64,000 nucleotides of DNA from Cupriavidus yeoncheonensis. Lineage in GTDB: Bacteria > Pseudomonadota > Gammaproteobacteria > Burkholderiales > Burkholderiaceae. Under the pieces are notes generated by a model that was given only the letters and a program-made list of their open reading frames with translations, searched no databases and was not told where the DNA came from. Positions 22,829 through 30,285 of the stretch are shown here, piece after piece. How positions within the stretch are numbered: the first letter of the stretch is position 1; each line of letters opens with the position of its first letter. Made by a program: the position numbers and the translations under genes. Location: NCBI RefSeq assembly GCF_905397275.1, contig NZ_CAJPUY010000002.1, forward strand, positions 310,001 to 374,000. Reading direction: 5' to 3'.

Positions 22829-22872
22829 ATGCCGGCACAGGCTGCGCCGGCATGCCCGGGAGGGAACCCGGG
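22829..22872 (+). other. Two tandem hairpins between thiL and pgpA
   Basis: ATGCCGGC (22,829-22,836) pairs with GCCGGCAT (22,846-22,853), and immediately after it CCCGGG (22,855-22,860) pairs with CCCGGG (22,867-22,872). No T-tract follows. In a thiL-pgpA transcript they could protect or process the message; function unproven. Confidence 0.4.
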
Positions 22873-22928
22873 AAACTGGCACGCAAGGCGCCGCAGACAT
22901 AAAACATAAGCACACGAGCCACACTCTG

Positions 22929-23495
22929 ATGTCGACCTCACCTCCCGCGGCCGCGCCGCGCGACCCCGCCATAACCCTCGAAGCCGGGCAAACCGTCAAG
23001 GTCACCCGGCCCACGGCCCGCTTCATGCTGGCGCACCCGGCGCACCTGATCGCCCTCGGCTTCGGCTCCGGCCTGTCGCCGGTCAGCCCCGGTACCGTGG
23101 GCACGCTCTACGGGTGGCTGTCCTTTGTCGTCCTCTCGCTGTGGATCGAGCCGACCACCTGGCTGTGGATCATCGGCGCCGGCTTCCTGATCGGGCTGTG
23201 GGCCTGCGCGCGCACGGCGCGCGACATGGGTGTGCACGACCATGGCAGCATGGTCTGGGACGAGATCATCGCGTTCTGGCTGGTGCTGACGTTCGTCACG
23301 CCGACGGGCCTCTGGGGCCAGTTCGCCGCCTTCCTGTGGTTCCGGCTGTTCGATATCGCCAAGCCGGCGCCCATCGCCTATTACGACCGCACGCTCAAGG
23401 GCCCGGGGCTGCGCGGCGCGTTCGGCGTGATGTTCGACGACATCTTCGCGGCGTTCTACACCCTTCTGGTGTTTGCGCTGTGGCGGTCGTTCTGA
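22929..23495 (+). CDS. pgpA: Phosphatidylglycerophosphatase A
   Basis: Inner-membrane phosphatase converting phosphatidylglycerol phosphate to phosphatidylglycerol. It has 188 residues. The signature GFGSGLSPVSPGTVGTLYGW and the catalytic HDHGSMVWDEIIAFWLVL are both present, and three to four hydrophobic segments follow. The first 35 residues (Ala/Pro/Thr-rich) are a longer leader than in E. coli PgpA. It lies 124 nt after thiL and 67 nt before pncC. Confidence 0.94.
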   Translation: MSTSPPAAAPRDPAITLEAGQTVKVTRPTARFMLAHPAHLIALGFGSGLSPVSPGTVGTLYGWLSFVVLSLWIEPTTWLWIIGAGFLIGLWACARTARDMGVHDHGSMVWDEIIAFWLVLTFVTPTGLWGQFAAFLWFRLFDIAKPAPIAYYDRTLKGPGLRGAFGVMFDDIFAAFYTLLVFALWRSF

Positions 23496-23562
23496 CGTCT
23501 TCGCCCCGCCCGCACCATCGTTTGTCCGCCAAGTCCACCCAATCGCCAGGCAACTTTTACCC

Positions 23563-24060
23563 ATGTCCATCAGCCGCTTGCTTGACCAGCTGGCCATCCA
23601 GGCCGGCGTAGCCCTCGCCGAAAAATCGCTGATGCTGGCCACGGCCGAATCCTGCACCGGCGGGCTGGTGGCCGCGGCCATCACCGACGTCTCCGGCTCG
23701 TCCGGATGGTTCGAGCGCGGCTTTGTCACCTATTCGAACGAGGCCAAAAGCACGATGATCGGCGTGCCCGCCAAGCTGATCCGCGACCACGGCGCCGTCA
23801 GCGAAGAAGTGGCACGCGCGATGGCCGATGGCGCGCTGCTCAACAGCCGCGCGCAAGTGTCGCTGTCGATCACGGGCGTGGCGGGGCCCACTGGCGGCAC
23901 CCCCGACAAGCCGGTCGGCATGGTCTGTTTCGGCTGGAGCAACCGCATTACCACGCGCACCGATACCCAGCGCTTCAAGGGCGACCGCGCCCAGATCCGC
24001 CGCCAGGCGGCGGAGCACGCCATGCGCGGGCTGCTCGAACTGGTGCGCAACGAGGCCTGA
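23563..24060 (+). CDS. pncC: CinA-family nicotinamide-nucleotide amidohydrolase
   Basis: Deamidates nicotinamide mononucleotide to nicotinate mononucleotide in NAD recycling. From ATG 23563 it has 165 residues (MSISRLLDQLAIQAGVALAEK), the length of stand-alone CinA C-terminal domain proteins. The catalytic segment is ATAESCTGGLVAAAITDVSGSS, then ERGFVTYSNEAK, and SITGVAGPTGGTPDKPVG is the later conserved loop. A terminator lies 28 nt beyond the stop. Confidence 0.92.
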   Translation: MSISRLLDQLAIQAGVALAEKSLMLATAESCTGGLVAAAITDVSGSSGWFERGFVTYSNEAKSTMIGVPAKLIRDHGAVSEEVARAMADGALLNSRAQVSLSITGVAGPTGGTPDKPVGMVCFGWSNRITTRTDTQRFKGDRAQIRRQAAEHAMRGLLELVRNEA

Positions 24061-24088
24061 ATGGTGCGCAACGAACCCTGAAACGACG

Positions 24089-24116
24089 AAGGCCGCGCCC
24101 GGTAAGGCGCGGCCTT
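24089..24116. terminator. Terminator between pncC and pyrF
   Basis: An 11-bp stem (AAGGCCGCGCC at 24,089-24,099 with GGCGCGGCCTT at 24,106-24,116) with a 6-nt loop. Short A- and T-runs flank it. It separates the convergent pncC and pyrF genes and may serve both. Confidence 0.65.
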
Positions 24117-24153
24117 TCAGTTGTCGTGACGCTTGCCGCCTGTGCGCCGCGGT

Positions 24154-24972
24154 TCAGCCGTGGCGATAGCGGTTGATGACATCCCGCGTCTGCAACGCCA
24201 CATTGCGCGCCGCGGTCGCGAAGTCCTTCTCGCGGCTGGCATAGAGGATGGCGCGCGACGAGTTGATCATCATGCCGGTGCCGTCCGCCGTGCGGCCAGC
24301 CTTGACGGTGGCCTCGATATCGCCGCCCTGAGCGCCGATGCCCGGGATCAGCAACGGCATATCGCCGACGATCTGGCGCACGCGCGCGATCTCGTTCGGG
24401 AAGGTGGCGCCGACCACCAGGCCCATCTGGCCCGTGGTGTTCCAGCGCTCCCTGGCCGCCTCGGCCACCAGCTGGTAAAGCGGCTTGCCATCCACTTGCA
24501 GGAACTGCACGTCCGATCCGCCCGGGTTGGACGTCCGGCACAGCACGATCACGCCGCGGTCCGGATAGGCCAGGTACGGCTGCATCGAATCGAAGCCCAT
24601 ATAGGGGCTGACGGTCACCGCATCGGCCCTGTAGCGCTCGAATGCTTCGCTGGCGTAGTGCTCGGCGGTGGAGCCGATGTCGCCGCGCTTGGCATCCAGG
24701 ATCACCGGGATACCCGGGTGGGCGTCATGGATATAGTGGATCAGCTGCTCGAGCTGGTCTTCGGCACGCTGCGAATGGAAGTAGGCGATCTGCGGCTTGA
24801 ATGCGCAGACCAGGTCGGCGGTGGCGTCGACGATCTCGCGGCAGAAGGAAAAGATCGCGCCGCCCGCCCCGGTCAGGGATAGCGGCAGCTTCTGCGGATC
24901 CGGATCGAGTCCGACGCAGAGGAGGGAATCGTTGCGCTGCCAGGCGGCAGACAGCTGCTCGATGAAGGTCAT
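24154..24972 (-). CDS. pyrF: Orotidine 5'-phosphate decarboxylase, type 2
   Basis: Decarboxylates OMP to UMP in pyrimidine synthesis. It has 272 residues, typical of the larger type 2 (mycobacterial/burkholderial) PyrF. The active-site string is [17 protein letters not shown], and an early [12 protein letters not shown] holds the family Asp. The N-terminus is [17 protein letters not shown]. It is divergent from the EamA transporter gene, with a 202-nt shared region in which I can assign no clear promoter. Confidence 0.96.
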   Translation of the reverse strand: MTFIEQLSAAWQRNDSLLCVGLDPDPQKLPLSLTGAGGAIFSFCREIVDATADLVCAFKPQIAYFHSQRAEDQLEQLIHYIHDAHPGIPVILDAKRGDIGSTAEHYASEAFERYRADAVTVSPYMGFDSMQPYLAYPDRGVIVLCRTSNPGGSDVQFLQVDGKPLYQLVAEAARERWNTTGQMGLVVGATFPNEIARVRQIVGDMPLLIPGIGAQGGDIEATVKAGRTADGTGMMINSSRAILYASREKDFATAARNVALQTRDVINRYRHG

Positions 24973-25174
24973 GGGCTACTCGATATCCTGTTTGCTCCGG
25001 CGTCGCCTGCGCGTGGCGGGCGACCCGGTCGCTGCGGGCTGGGGCGCTGGGACGATTAGGCCCCTCCTGTATCGCAGCATATGTCGTTTCCGGCAATTTT
25101 ACCCGCTGCATGCTATCGTTTTGCGCTCAAAGTCAAAACAAAGAGCGGCGTGACACGCTGCCGCCATCGTTGCC

Positions 25175-26089
25175 ATGTCTCTCGATCGCCGCGGCCTCAT
25201 CCTGCTGGTCATCCTGACCATCGCCTGGGGCGTCAACTGGCCCATCATGAAAATCGGCGTGGCGCATTTCCCCGCCATGGGCTTCCGGTTGCTCTGCATG
25301 GCCGGCGGCGTGGTGGCGCTGGGCCTGGCGCTGCGCGTACGCGGCGAATCCCTGCGCGTGCCGCGCGCGCAATGGGCCACCATCGTCAAGCTGGCCATCC
25401 CGAACATGGTGCTCTGGCATCTGCTGGCGATCTGCGCGGTCAAGATGCTGTCGTCCGGGCGCGCCGCGATCCTCGGCTACACCATGCCGATCTGGGCCGT
25501 GGTGTGGGGCCTGGTGCTGTACCGCGACCGCATTGGCGCGTCGGCCTGGGTCGGTATCGGCTGCGCGCTGGCCGGCACCATCCTGCTGCTGTCGGGCGAG
25601 ATCCGCGCGCTGACCGGCAGCCCGGCCGGGACGTTGCTGATGCTCGCGGCGGCGGCCGGTTGGGGCTTCGGCACGCAACTCATGAAGCGCACGCAGATCG
25701 ACATCCCGATCGGCACGCTCACGTTCTGGATGCTGACCGTCACGCTGCCCTTCCTGGCCGCGGGCACGCTGCTGCTCGAGACCGGCTGGCGCATGCCCGA
25801 CGCGGCCGAGTGGGGCGCCATCGCCTACAACGCCGTGGTGGTGTTCGCCTACTGCCACCTGGTCTGGTTCGCGCTCGCCCGCAACCTGCCGCCGGTGGTA
25901 TCGAGCCTGTCGGTCATGTTCATTCCCGTGGTCGGCGTGTTTTCGGGCATGTGGATGCTCGGCGAGCAGCCGCACTGGCAGGACTACACGGCCATTGCGC
26001 TGATGTTCGCGGCGCTGTCGTCGGTGATGCTGGTGCCACTGTTGCGGCGACGCCTGCAGGCCGGCGCGGCGCGTGGAGATTTCACTTAA
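25175..26089 (+). CDS. EamA-family (DMT superfamily) transporter
   Basis: A 304-residue inner-membrane protein with about ten hydrophobic segments forming two EamA repeats (about 8-140 and 155-292). The start MSLDRRGLILLVILTIAWGVNWPIMKIG is typical, and the second repeat ends FIPVVGVFSGMWMLGEQPHW. Members export amino acids or other metabolites; the substrate cannot be told. Its stop codon lies inside the -35 region of the putative corA promoter. Confidence 0.88.
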   Translation: MSLDRRGLILLVILTIAWGVNWPIMKIGVAHFPAMGFRLLCMAGGVVALGLALRVRGESLRVPRAQWATIVKLAIPNMVLWHLLAICAVKMLSSGRAAILGYTMPIWAVVWGLVLYRDRIGASAWVGIGCALAGTILLLSGEIRALTGSPAGTLLMLAAAAGWGFGTQLMKRTQIDIPIGTLTFWMLTVTLPFLAAGTLLLETGWRMPDAAEWGAIAYNAVVVFAYCHLVWFALARNLPPVVSSLSVMFIPVVGVFSGMWMLGEQPHWQDYTAIALMFAALSSVMLVPLLRRRLQAGAARGDFT

Positions 26090-26115
26090 CAAGCCCCCCT
26101 GCGTTGGGCTACACT
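26086..26115 (+). promoter_or_regulatory. Putative corA leader promoter
   Basis: TTAACA (26,086-26,091) and TACACT (26,110-26,115) are spaced by 18 nt, a good sigma-70 pair overlapping the EamA stop codon. Transcription would start near 26,122 and give a 5' leader of about 430 nt before corA. Confidence 0.6.
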
Positions 26116-26144
26116 CGCGGCCATCACAATCCCGGAGAAACTAC

Positions 26145-26222
26145 GTGGGCAGTAGCATCGGGTGTTCGAGATGCCGCGGTAACGCAGCTTCGTCGGATGC
26201 CATGTCACTGCGGGCTGCGTAG
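26145..26222 (+). CDS. Putative 25-codon leader peptide upstream of corA
   Basis: A small ORF from GTG 26145 to TAG 26220-26222, with a good ribosome site (GGAG, 7 nt spacing). The peptide begins MGSSIGCSRCRG and ends MSLRAA; it has two Cys, three Arg and many Ser and Ala, with no signal peptide or obvious domain. The stop codon falls at the 3' arm of the ACGCAGC/GCTGCGT hairpin, so a terminating ribosome would cover the antiterminator strand. Salmonella corA is known to have a leader ORF (corL); this one is not similar to it by eye. Confidence 0.5.
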   Translation: MGSSIGCSRCRGNAASSDAMSLRAA

Positions 26223-26296
26223 ACGAACCGCCGGAGCCGCCACGCGCTCCCGCCTCGTCGCATCGCCCGCAGAATCCATGCGGGCGAGTGTTTTTC
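26182..26296 (+). promoter_or_regulatory. Candidate transcription attenuator in the corA leader
   Basis: The terminator is a 9-bp stem (TCGCCCGCA at 26,263-26,271 with TGCGGGCGA at 26,279-26,287) followed by GTGTTTTTCC. Its left arm can instead pair with upstream CTGCGGGC (26,208-26,215) over eight perfect bases, an antiterminator. That strand overlaps a third helix, ACGCAGC (26,182-26,188) with GCTGCGT (26,214-26,220). TTCGTC (26,189-26,194) also complements GACGAA (26,222-26,227). The helices are mutually exclusive, as expected for a switch. Confidence 0.6.
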
Positions 26297-26555
26297 CGTA
26301 TCGCCGACGGCCGCCGAAGCGCGCGCCGTGCCATTGCGGATCTTCCCTCTCCCGGCTTGCCAGCCACCCCAGGCAAACGCCATCGCCTTGCGCCCGCCGG
26401 CCTTTTCGCCGTCCACGCAGCGCGATCACGCTTGCCCGTGATTCCGCACTGAACCGGTCCGGACCACCTGGGATGCGGCGAGCCTGCCTGCGCTTGTCTT
26501 CGCGCTTGTCTTTGTTTTTCGTCGCAATCAGCATTAGTAATAAGGAATCCCGGGG

Positions 26556-27518
26556 ATGATCAACCTGTTCGTCCTGCAAAAAGGCCGGCTTGCCCAGGAG
26601 CAGGTCGACGAGCGCAACGAGCTGCTGCAGCACAAGCCGATCTGGATCGACGTCGTCAGCCCCGACGACGAGGAACTGGCCTGGATCAAGGAAGCCTACG
26701 GCGTCGCCCTGCCCGAACTGGAAGACCTGGGCGACCTGGAAGCGTCCGCGCGTTATTTCGAAGGCGAGGACGAGAACATCCACATCCGCACGGACTTCCT
26801 GCTCGATGAGGAAGAAGCGTCGCGCAACGTGCGCGTGGCGTTCGTGCTCACGCGCGACGTGCTGTTCTCCATCCACGACGAAGACCTGCCGGTGTTCCGC
26901 CTGGTGCGGCTGCGCGCGCGCATGCGCCCGGGCTCGGTGCGCAACGCCAAGGACGTGCTGATGGACCTGTACGCGACCGACGCCGAATACTCGGCCGACT
27001 CGATCGAGGAAGTCTACGAACGCCTGGAAGAAGCGAGCCGTCGCGTGCTGGCCGAGAACGTGACCGACGCCGCCGCCGCCGACGTGCTGGAAACCATCGC
27101 GCGCGAGGAAGACCTGAACGGCCGCATCCGCCGCAACGTCATGGACACGCGCCGCGCGGTGTCCTTCCTGATGCGCAGCCAGCTGCTGTCAGCCGAGCAA
27201 CAGGACGAGGCCCGCCAGATCCTGCGCGATATCGACTCGATCGAGAACCATACCGCATTCCTGTTCGACAAGATCAACTTCCTGATGGATGCGACCGTCG
27301 GTTTCATCAACATCAACCAGAACAAGATCATCAAGCTGTTCTCGGTGGTGTCGGTGGCGCTGATGCCGCCCACGCTGATCGCCAGCATCTACGGCATGAA
27401 CTTCAAGATCATGCCGGAACTGGACTGGGCCGCGGGGTATCCGTGGGCGATCGCGCTGATGGCGGTGTCCGCGGCGATTCCGCTGGTATATTTCCGGCGC
27501 AAAGGCTGGTTGAGCTAA
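26556..27518 (+). CDS. corA: Magnesium/cobalt transport protein CorA
   Basis: Pentameric inner-membrane Mg2+ channel (also Co2+, Ni2+). It has 320 residues: a long cytosolic alpha/beta funnel with an extended helix, then two C-terminal membrane segments. The selectivity signature is IASIYGMNFKIMPE (YGMN), and the C-terminus VYFRRKGWLS is the positively charged tail. AAGGA lies 9 nt before the ATG. It is preceded by a 430-nt leader with an apparent attenuator, suggesting control of expression by translation or ion status. Confidence 0.95.
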   Translation: MINLFVLQKGRLAQEQVDERNELLQHKPIWIDVVSPDDEELAWIKEAYGVALPELEDLGDLEASARYFEGEDENIHIRTDFLLDEEEASRNVRVAFVLTRDVLFSIHDEDLPVFRLVRLRARMRPGSVRNAKDVLMDLYATDAEYSADSIEEVYERLEEASRRVLAENVTDAAAADVLETIAREEDLNGRIRRNVMDTRRAVSFLMRSQLLSAEQQDEARQILRDIDSIENHTAFLFDKINFLMDATVGFININQNKIIKLFSVVSVALMPPTLIASIYGMNFKIMPELDWAAGYPWAIALMAVSAAIPLVYFRRKGWLS

Positions 27519-27570
27519 GGGACCGAGGGCTGAGGCCGGGCGGCGGTTGGCGTCCGGCGGTTGAGGTCAA

Positions 27571-28323
27571 TTAATCCGGCAGCGCAGCCGCCCCCATCCG
27601 CCTCGCGATGATCCCCGCCTTGACCTTGAAGTTGATGCGCACATTGGCGCAATACTCCTTCTTGTCGAAGCACTTCGGCGCCGGCAGCGCCGCCGCCAGG
27701 CGCGCGGCCTGGCCCACGCCGAGCTTGCCCGCGCTGGTGCGGAAGTAGTGCTGGGCCGCGGCCTCGGCGCCGAATACGCCCTCGCCCCACTCCACGGAAT
27801 TCAGGTAGATCTCGAAGATGCGCTGCTTGTCCAGCCAGAACTCCAGCATCCACGTGATGGCCAGTTCCTGGCCCTTGCGCAGGTAATGCTGCTCGGGCGA
27901 CAGGAACAGGTTCTTGGCGAGCTGCTGCGTGATGGTGGAGCCGCCGCGCACGACGCGGCCGCGCTTCTTGTTGCGCTCCCAGGCATCGAGCATGGCGTCG
28001 ATCTCGTAGCCGGGATGGTTGACGAAGTCCGCGTCCTCGCTCGCGATGACCGCGCGCTTGAGGTTGCGCGAGATCTGGTCGTACGGCATCCAGCGGCGGT
28101 CAATATCGCAGCTCCAGACCTTGAAGCCGCACAGGCGCCAGCGCTCGGCGCGCATGAATGACGTGGACGAAGGCGCCACGTACTGCCAGGCCGCGATCTG
28201 CAGGAAGAAGTAGGCCTGCATCGCGAGGATGCCGGCCGCGATGCAGGCGATCAGATAGCCGGCCCAGCGCATCGGGGCGAACGCCGTGCCGGCGGCGCGC
28301 AGGGTGCGCTGTCGGGTGGCCAC
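27571..28323 (-). CDS. mtgA: Monofunctional biosynthetic peptidoglycan transglycosylase
   Basis: GT51 glycosyltransferase polymerising lipid II into glycan strands at the periplasmic face. From GTG 28323 it is 250 residues, starting just past the aroE stop; the open frame running into aroE is rejected. One N-terminal membrane segment ([20 protein letters not shown]) is followed by the catalytic motifs [15 protein letters not shown] and [15 protein letters not shown], then [16 protein letters not shown]. It has no transpeptidase domain. It is the last gene of rnb-tonB-aroE-mtgA. Confidence 0.93.
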   Translation of the reverse strand: MATRQRTLRAAGTAFAPMRWAGYLIACIAAGILAMQAYFFLQIAAWQYVAPSSTSFMRAERWRLCGFKVWSCDIDRRWMPYDQISRNLKRAVIASEDADFVNHPGYEIDAMLDAWERNKKRGRVVRGGSTITQQLAKNLFLSPEQHYLRKGQELAITWMLEFWLDKQRIFEIYLNSVEWGEGVFGAEAAAQHYFRTSAGKLGVGQAARLAAALPAPKCFDKKEYCANVRINFKVKAGIIARRMGAAALPD

Positions 28324-28339
28324 TGGCGCAGGCAGTGGT

Positions 28340-29224
28340 TCAGCCCTTGCGCTCGGCCTGCAGCGCGGCGCGCAGGTCGGCCAGCACGGGCGCGGTACGC
28401 GGACGTACGCCGCGCCAGATGTAGAAGGCCTCGGCGGCCTGCTCGACCAGCATGCCCAGCCCGTCGGCCGTGCGCGCGCCACATTGCGCGGCATGGCGCA
28501 GGAACACGGTCGGCTCGACGCCGTACATCATGTCGTAGGCCAGCACGCCCTCGCCGAGCAGGAACTCCGGCACCGGCGGCAGTTCGCCGTGCAGGCTGCT
28601 GGACGAGGCATTGATGACCACGTCGCAGGCCTCGTCCTCGGACAAGTGCTCCAACGCATCGAGGCCGCCGCCCCACAATTCCACGCCAAAGGAATCGGCG
28701 GCTTCCACGAACTCTTCCAGCATGTCGCTCGCACGCGAAGCCGTGCGGTTGGCCACCACGATGCGCGCAGGCCGGCATTCGAGCAGCGGCAGCATCGCGC
28801 CCATGGCCGCGCCGCCCGCACCGAGCAACAGCACGCGCTTGTCTTCCAGCAGCGTGTCCAGGTTGTCCTGGATGTCGCGCACCAGGCCAACGCCATCGGT
28901 GTTGTCGCCGTGGATCAGCCCGTCCTCGATCCACATCGTGTTGACCGCGCCGGCGGCTTCCGCTCGCGGCGTGAGGCGATCGGCCAGGTCATAGGCCTGC
29001 AGCTTGAACGGCACCGTCACGTTGAAGCCGTGGCCGCCGCCTTGCAGGAACGCGCGCACGGTCTCGGCGAACGCGTCGAGCGGCGCTTCCAGGCGGCTGT
29101 ACTCGACGGCCTCGCCGGTCTGCTGCGCAAACGCGGCGTGGATGTATGGGGAGCGGCTGTGCGCAACCGGGTTGCCGACCACGACGTAGCGGTCAGCCAG
29201 CTGGGAGGATTCAGTGGAGGTCAT
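28340..29224 (-). CDS. aroE: Shikimate dehydrogenase
   Basis: NADP-dependent reduction of 3-dehydroshikimate in the shikimate pathway. It has 294 residues. The substrate site has [19 protein letters not shown] and [12 protein letters not shown] (catalytic Lys), and the nucleotide site is [14 protein letters not shown], then VANRTASRA. The C-terminus has [19 protein letters not shown]. Its ATG overlaps the stop of the TonB-like gene by one base (TGATG). Confidence 0.96.
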   Translation of the reverse strand: MTSTESSQLADRYVVVGNPVAHSRSPYIHAAFAQQTGEAVEYSRLEAPLDAFAETVRAFLQGGGHGFNVTVPFKLQAYDLADRLTPRAEAAGAVNTMWIEDGLIHGDNTDGVGLVRDIQDNLDTLLEDKRVLLLGAGGAAMGAMLPLLECRPARIVVANRTASRASDMLEEFVEAADSFGVELWGGGLDALEHLSEDEACDVVINASSSSLHGELPPVPEFLLGEGVLAYDMMYGVEPTVFLRHAAQCGARTADGLGMLVEQAAEAFYIWRGVRPRTAPVLADLRAALQAERKG

Positions 29225-30165
29225 CAGCGGGCCTGCAAGCGGGTTTCCAGCCCGCTGCGCGAGAACTTGAATGTGGAAATGACTTCGAGGATGTCCTGGC
29301 GCGCCGCCATCTCGGCCGTGAACGGCCCGAATGGCGCGGCAGCGCGGACGATGGCGACGGCCTGACGGTCCAGCGCCGGATCGCCCGAACTCTTGACCAC
29401 GTCGATGGCATCGACGTTGTAGCCGTCGCGGTTGTAGCCAAGCTTGCCCAGACGGTTCACGTTGATCACCAGGATCAGCTGGCCGTACAGCGGCTTGCCA
29501 TTGTGCTGCGGGAAATCGCTGGTGCCGCGCGCCTCGATCCTGTGGCGCAGGCGGTCATAGTACTGGGCGTAGTCGACCTCGCGCGCGCTGGTGGCGGTGA
29601 GCTGGTAGCGCTTGGGCCGCTTGGCATATTGCTCCAGGTTGCGGCCGATCTCCGCCTCCAGCTTGGCCATCTCGTCCGTCGAGGTACGCTCGTCCTGGCC
29701 ACGCAGCGGATTGTCCTGGCGCTGCTCGCCAGGCTTGAGCGGCTGGCTGCGCACGGACGGCGCGGCTTCGCGCGTTTGCGTCATCAGGCGCTGCTGTTCC
29801 AGCTCGAGTTGCTCGACGCGGCGCTGCACCTGGCGCACGAGGTCGCCGTCCTGCGACACGGTCTGGGCCGGCAGCGGCGTGGTGGCGCGCTGCTGGTCGT
29901 GGTCGCCGCCGCCGTCGAGATTGGCCTGTGCCAGCACGGTCGCGTTGCGCGGCTTCTGCGCCGACTTGGAATTGACCAGCACCACGTCCAGCGCCGCGTC
30001 CTTGCGCTTGATCTCGAACACCTCGGGTGCCGCGATCCGCACCATCAGCAGCACCAGGTGCACGGCTACCGAGATGGCCAGCGCCTTGACCAGCGTGTTG
30101 CTGGCATGCCACCAGTGGCGGGGATCGACGAGAGCGGCGTTCACGATGGAGAGCTGGCTGGACAA
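29224..30165 (-). CDS. TonB C-terminal domain protein (energy transducer TonB-like)
   Basis: A 313-residue inner-membrane-anchored periplasmic protein. A membrane segment lies at about 27-45 (ALAISVAVHLVLLMVRIA), then a long Gln/Arg/Glu-rich coiled linker (80-190), then the TonB_C domain (about 215-305: YGQLILVINVNRLGKLGYN and VVKSSGDPALDRQAVAIVRAA). It lacks the long Pro-Glu/Pro-Lys tract of classical TonB. It lies in rnb-tonB-aroE-mtgA and not near exbBD, so it may transduce energy or have an envelope role of its own. Confidence 0.85.
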   Translation of the reverse strand: MSSQLSIVNAALVDPRHWWHASNTLVKALAISVAVHLVLLMVRIAAPEVFEIKRKDAALDVVLVNSKSAQKPRNATVLAQANLDGGGDHDQQRATTPLPAQTVSQDGDLVRQVQRRVEQLELEQQRLMTQTREAAPSVRSQPLKPGEQRQDNPLRGQDERTSTDEMAKLEAEIGRNLEQYAKRPKRYQLTATSAREVDYAQYYDRLRHRIEARGTSDFPQHNGKPLYGQLILVINVNRLGKLGYNRDGYNVDAIDVVKSSGDPALDRQAVAIVRAAAPFGPFTAEMAARQDILEVISTFKFSRSGLETRLQAR

Positions 30166-30285
30166 TGGCTTGGGGGAATCGCTTGGGAGATCCGCCAGGG
30201 CAGCATGGCGTCATGCGCCCTCCGCCCGGTAGCGGCACCGGGTCAGATGGGCATTGTATGTGAGCCGCCGGCTTTTCCGAAGGAA

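Noticed and set aside
26141..26160. GGGCAGTAGC string resembling the manganese riboswitch (yybP-ykoY)
   Set aside because: It matches nine of ten bases of the first conserved loop, but the second conserved element (ACATACTC-like) was not found. The attenuator reading explains the region better.
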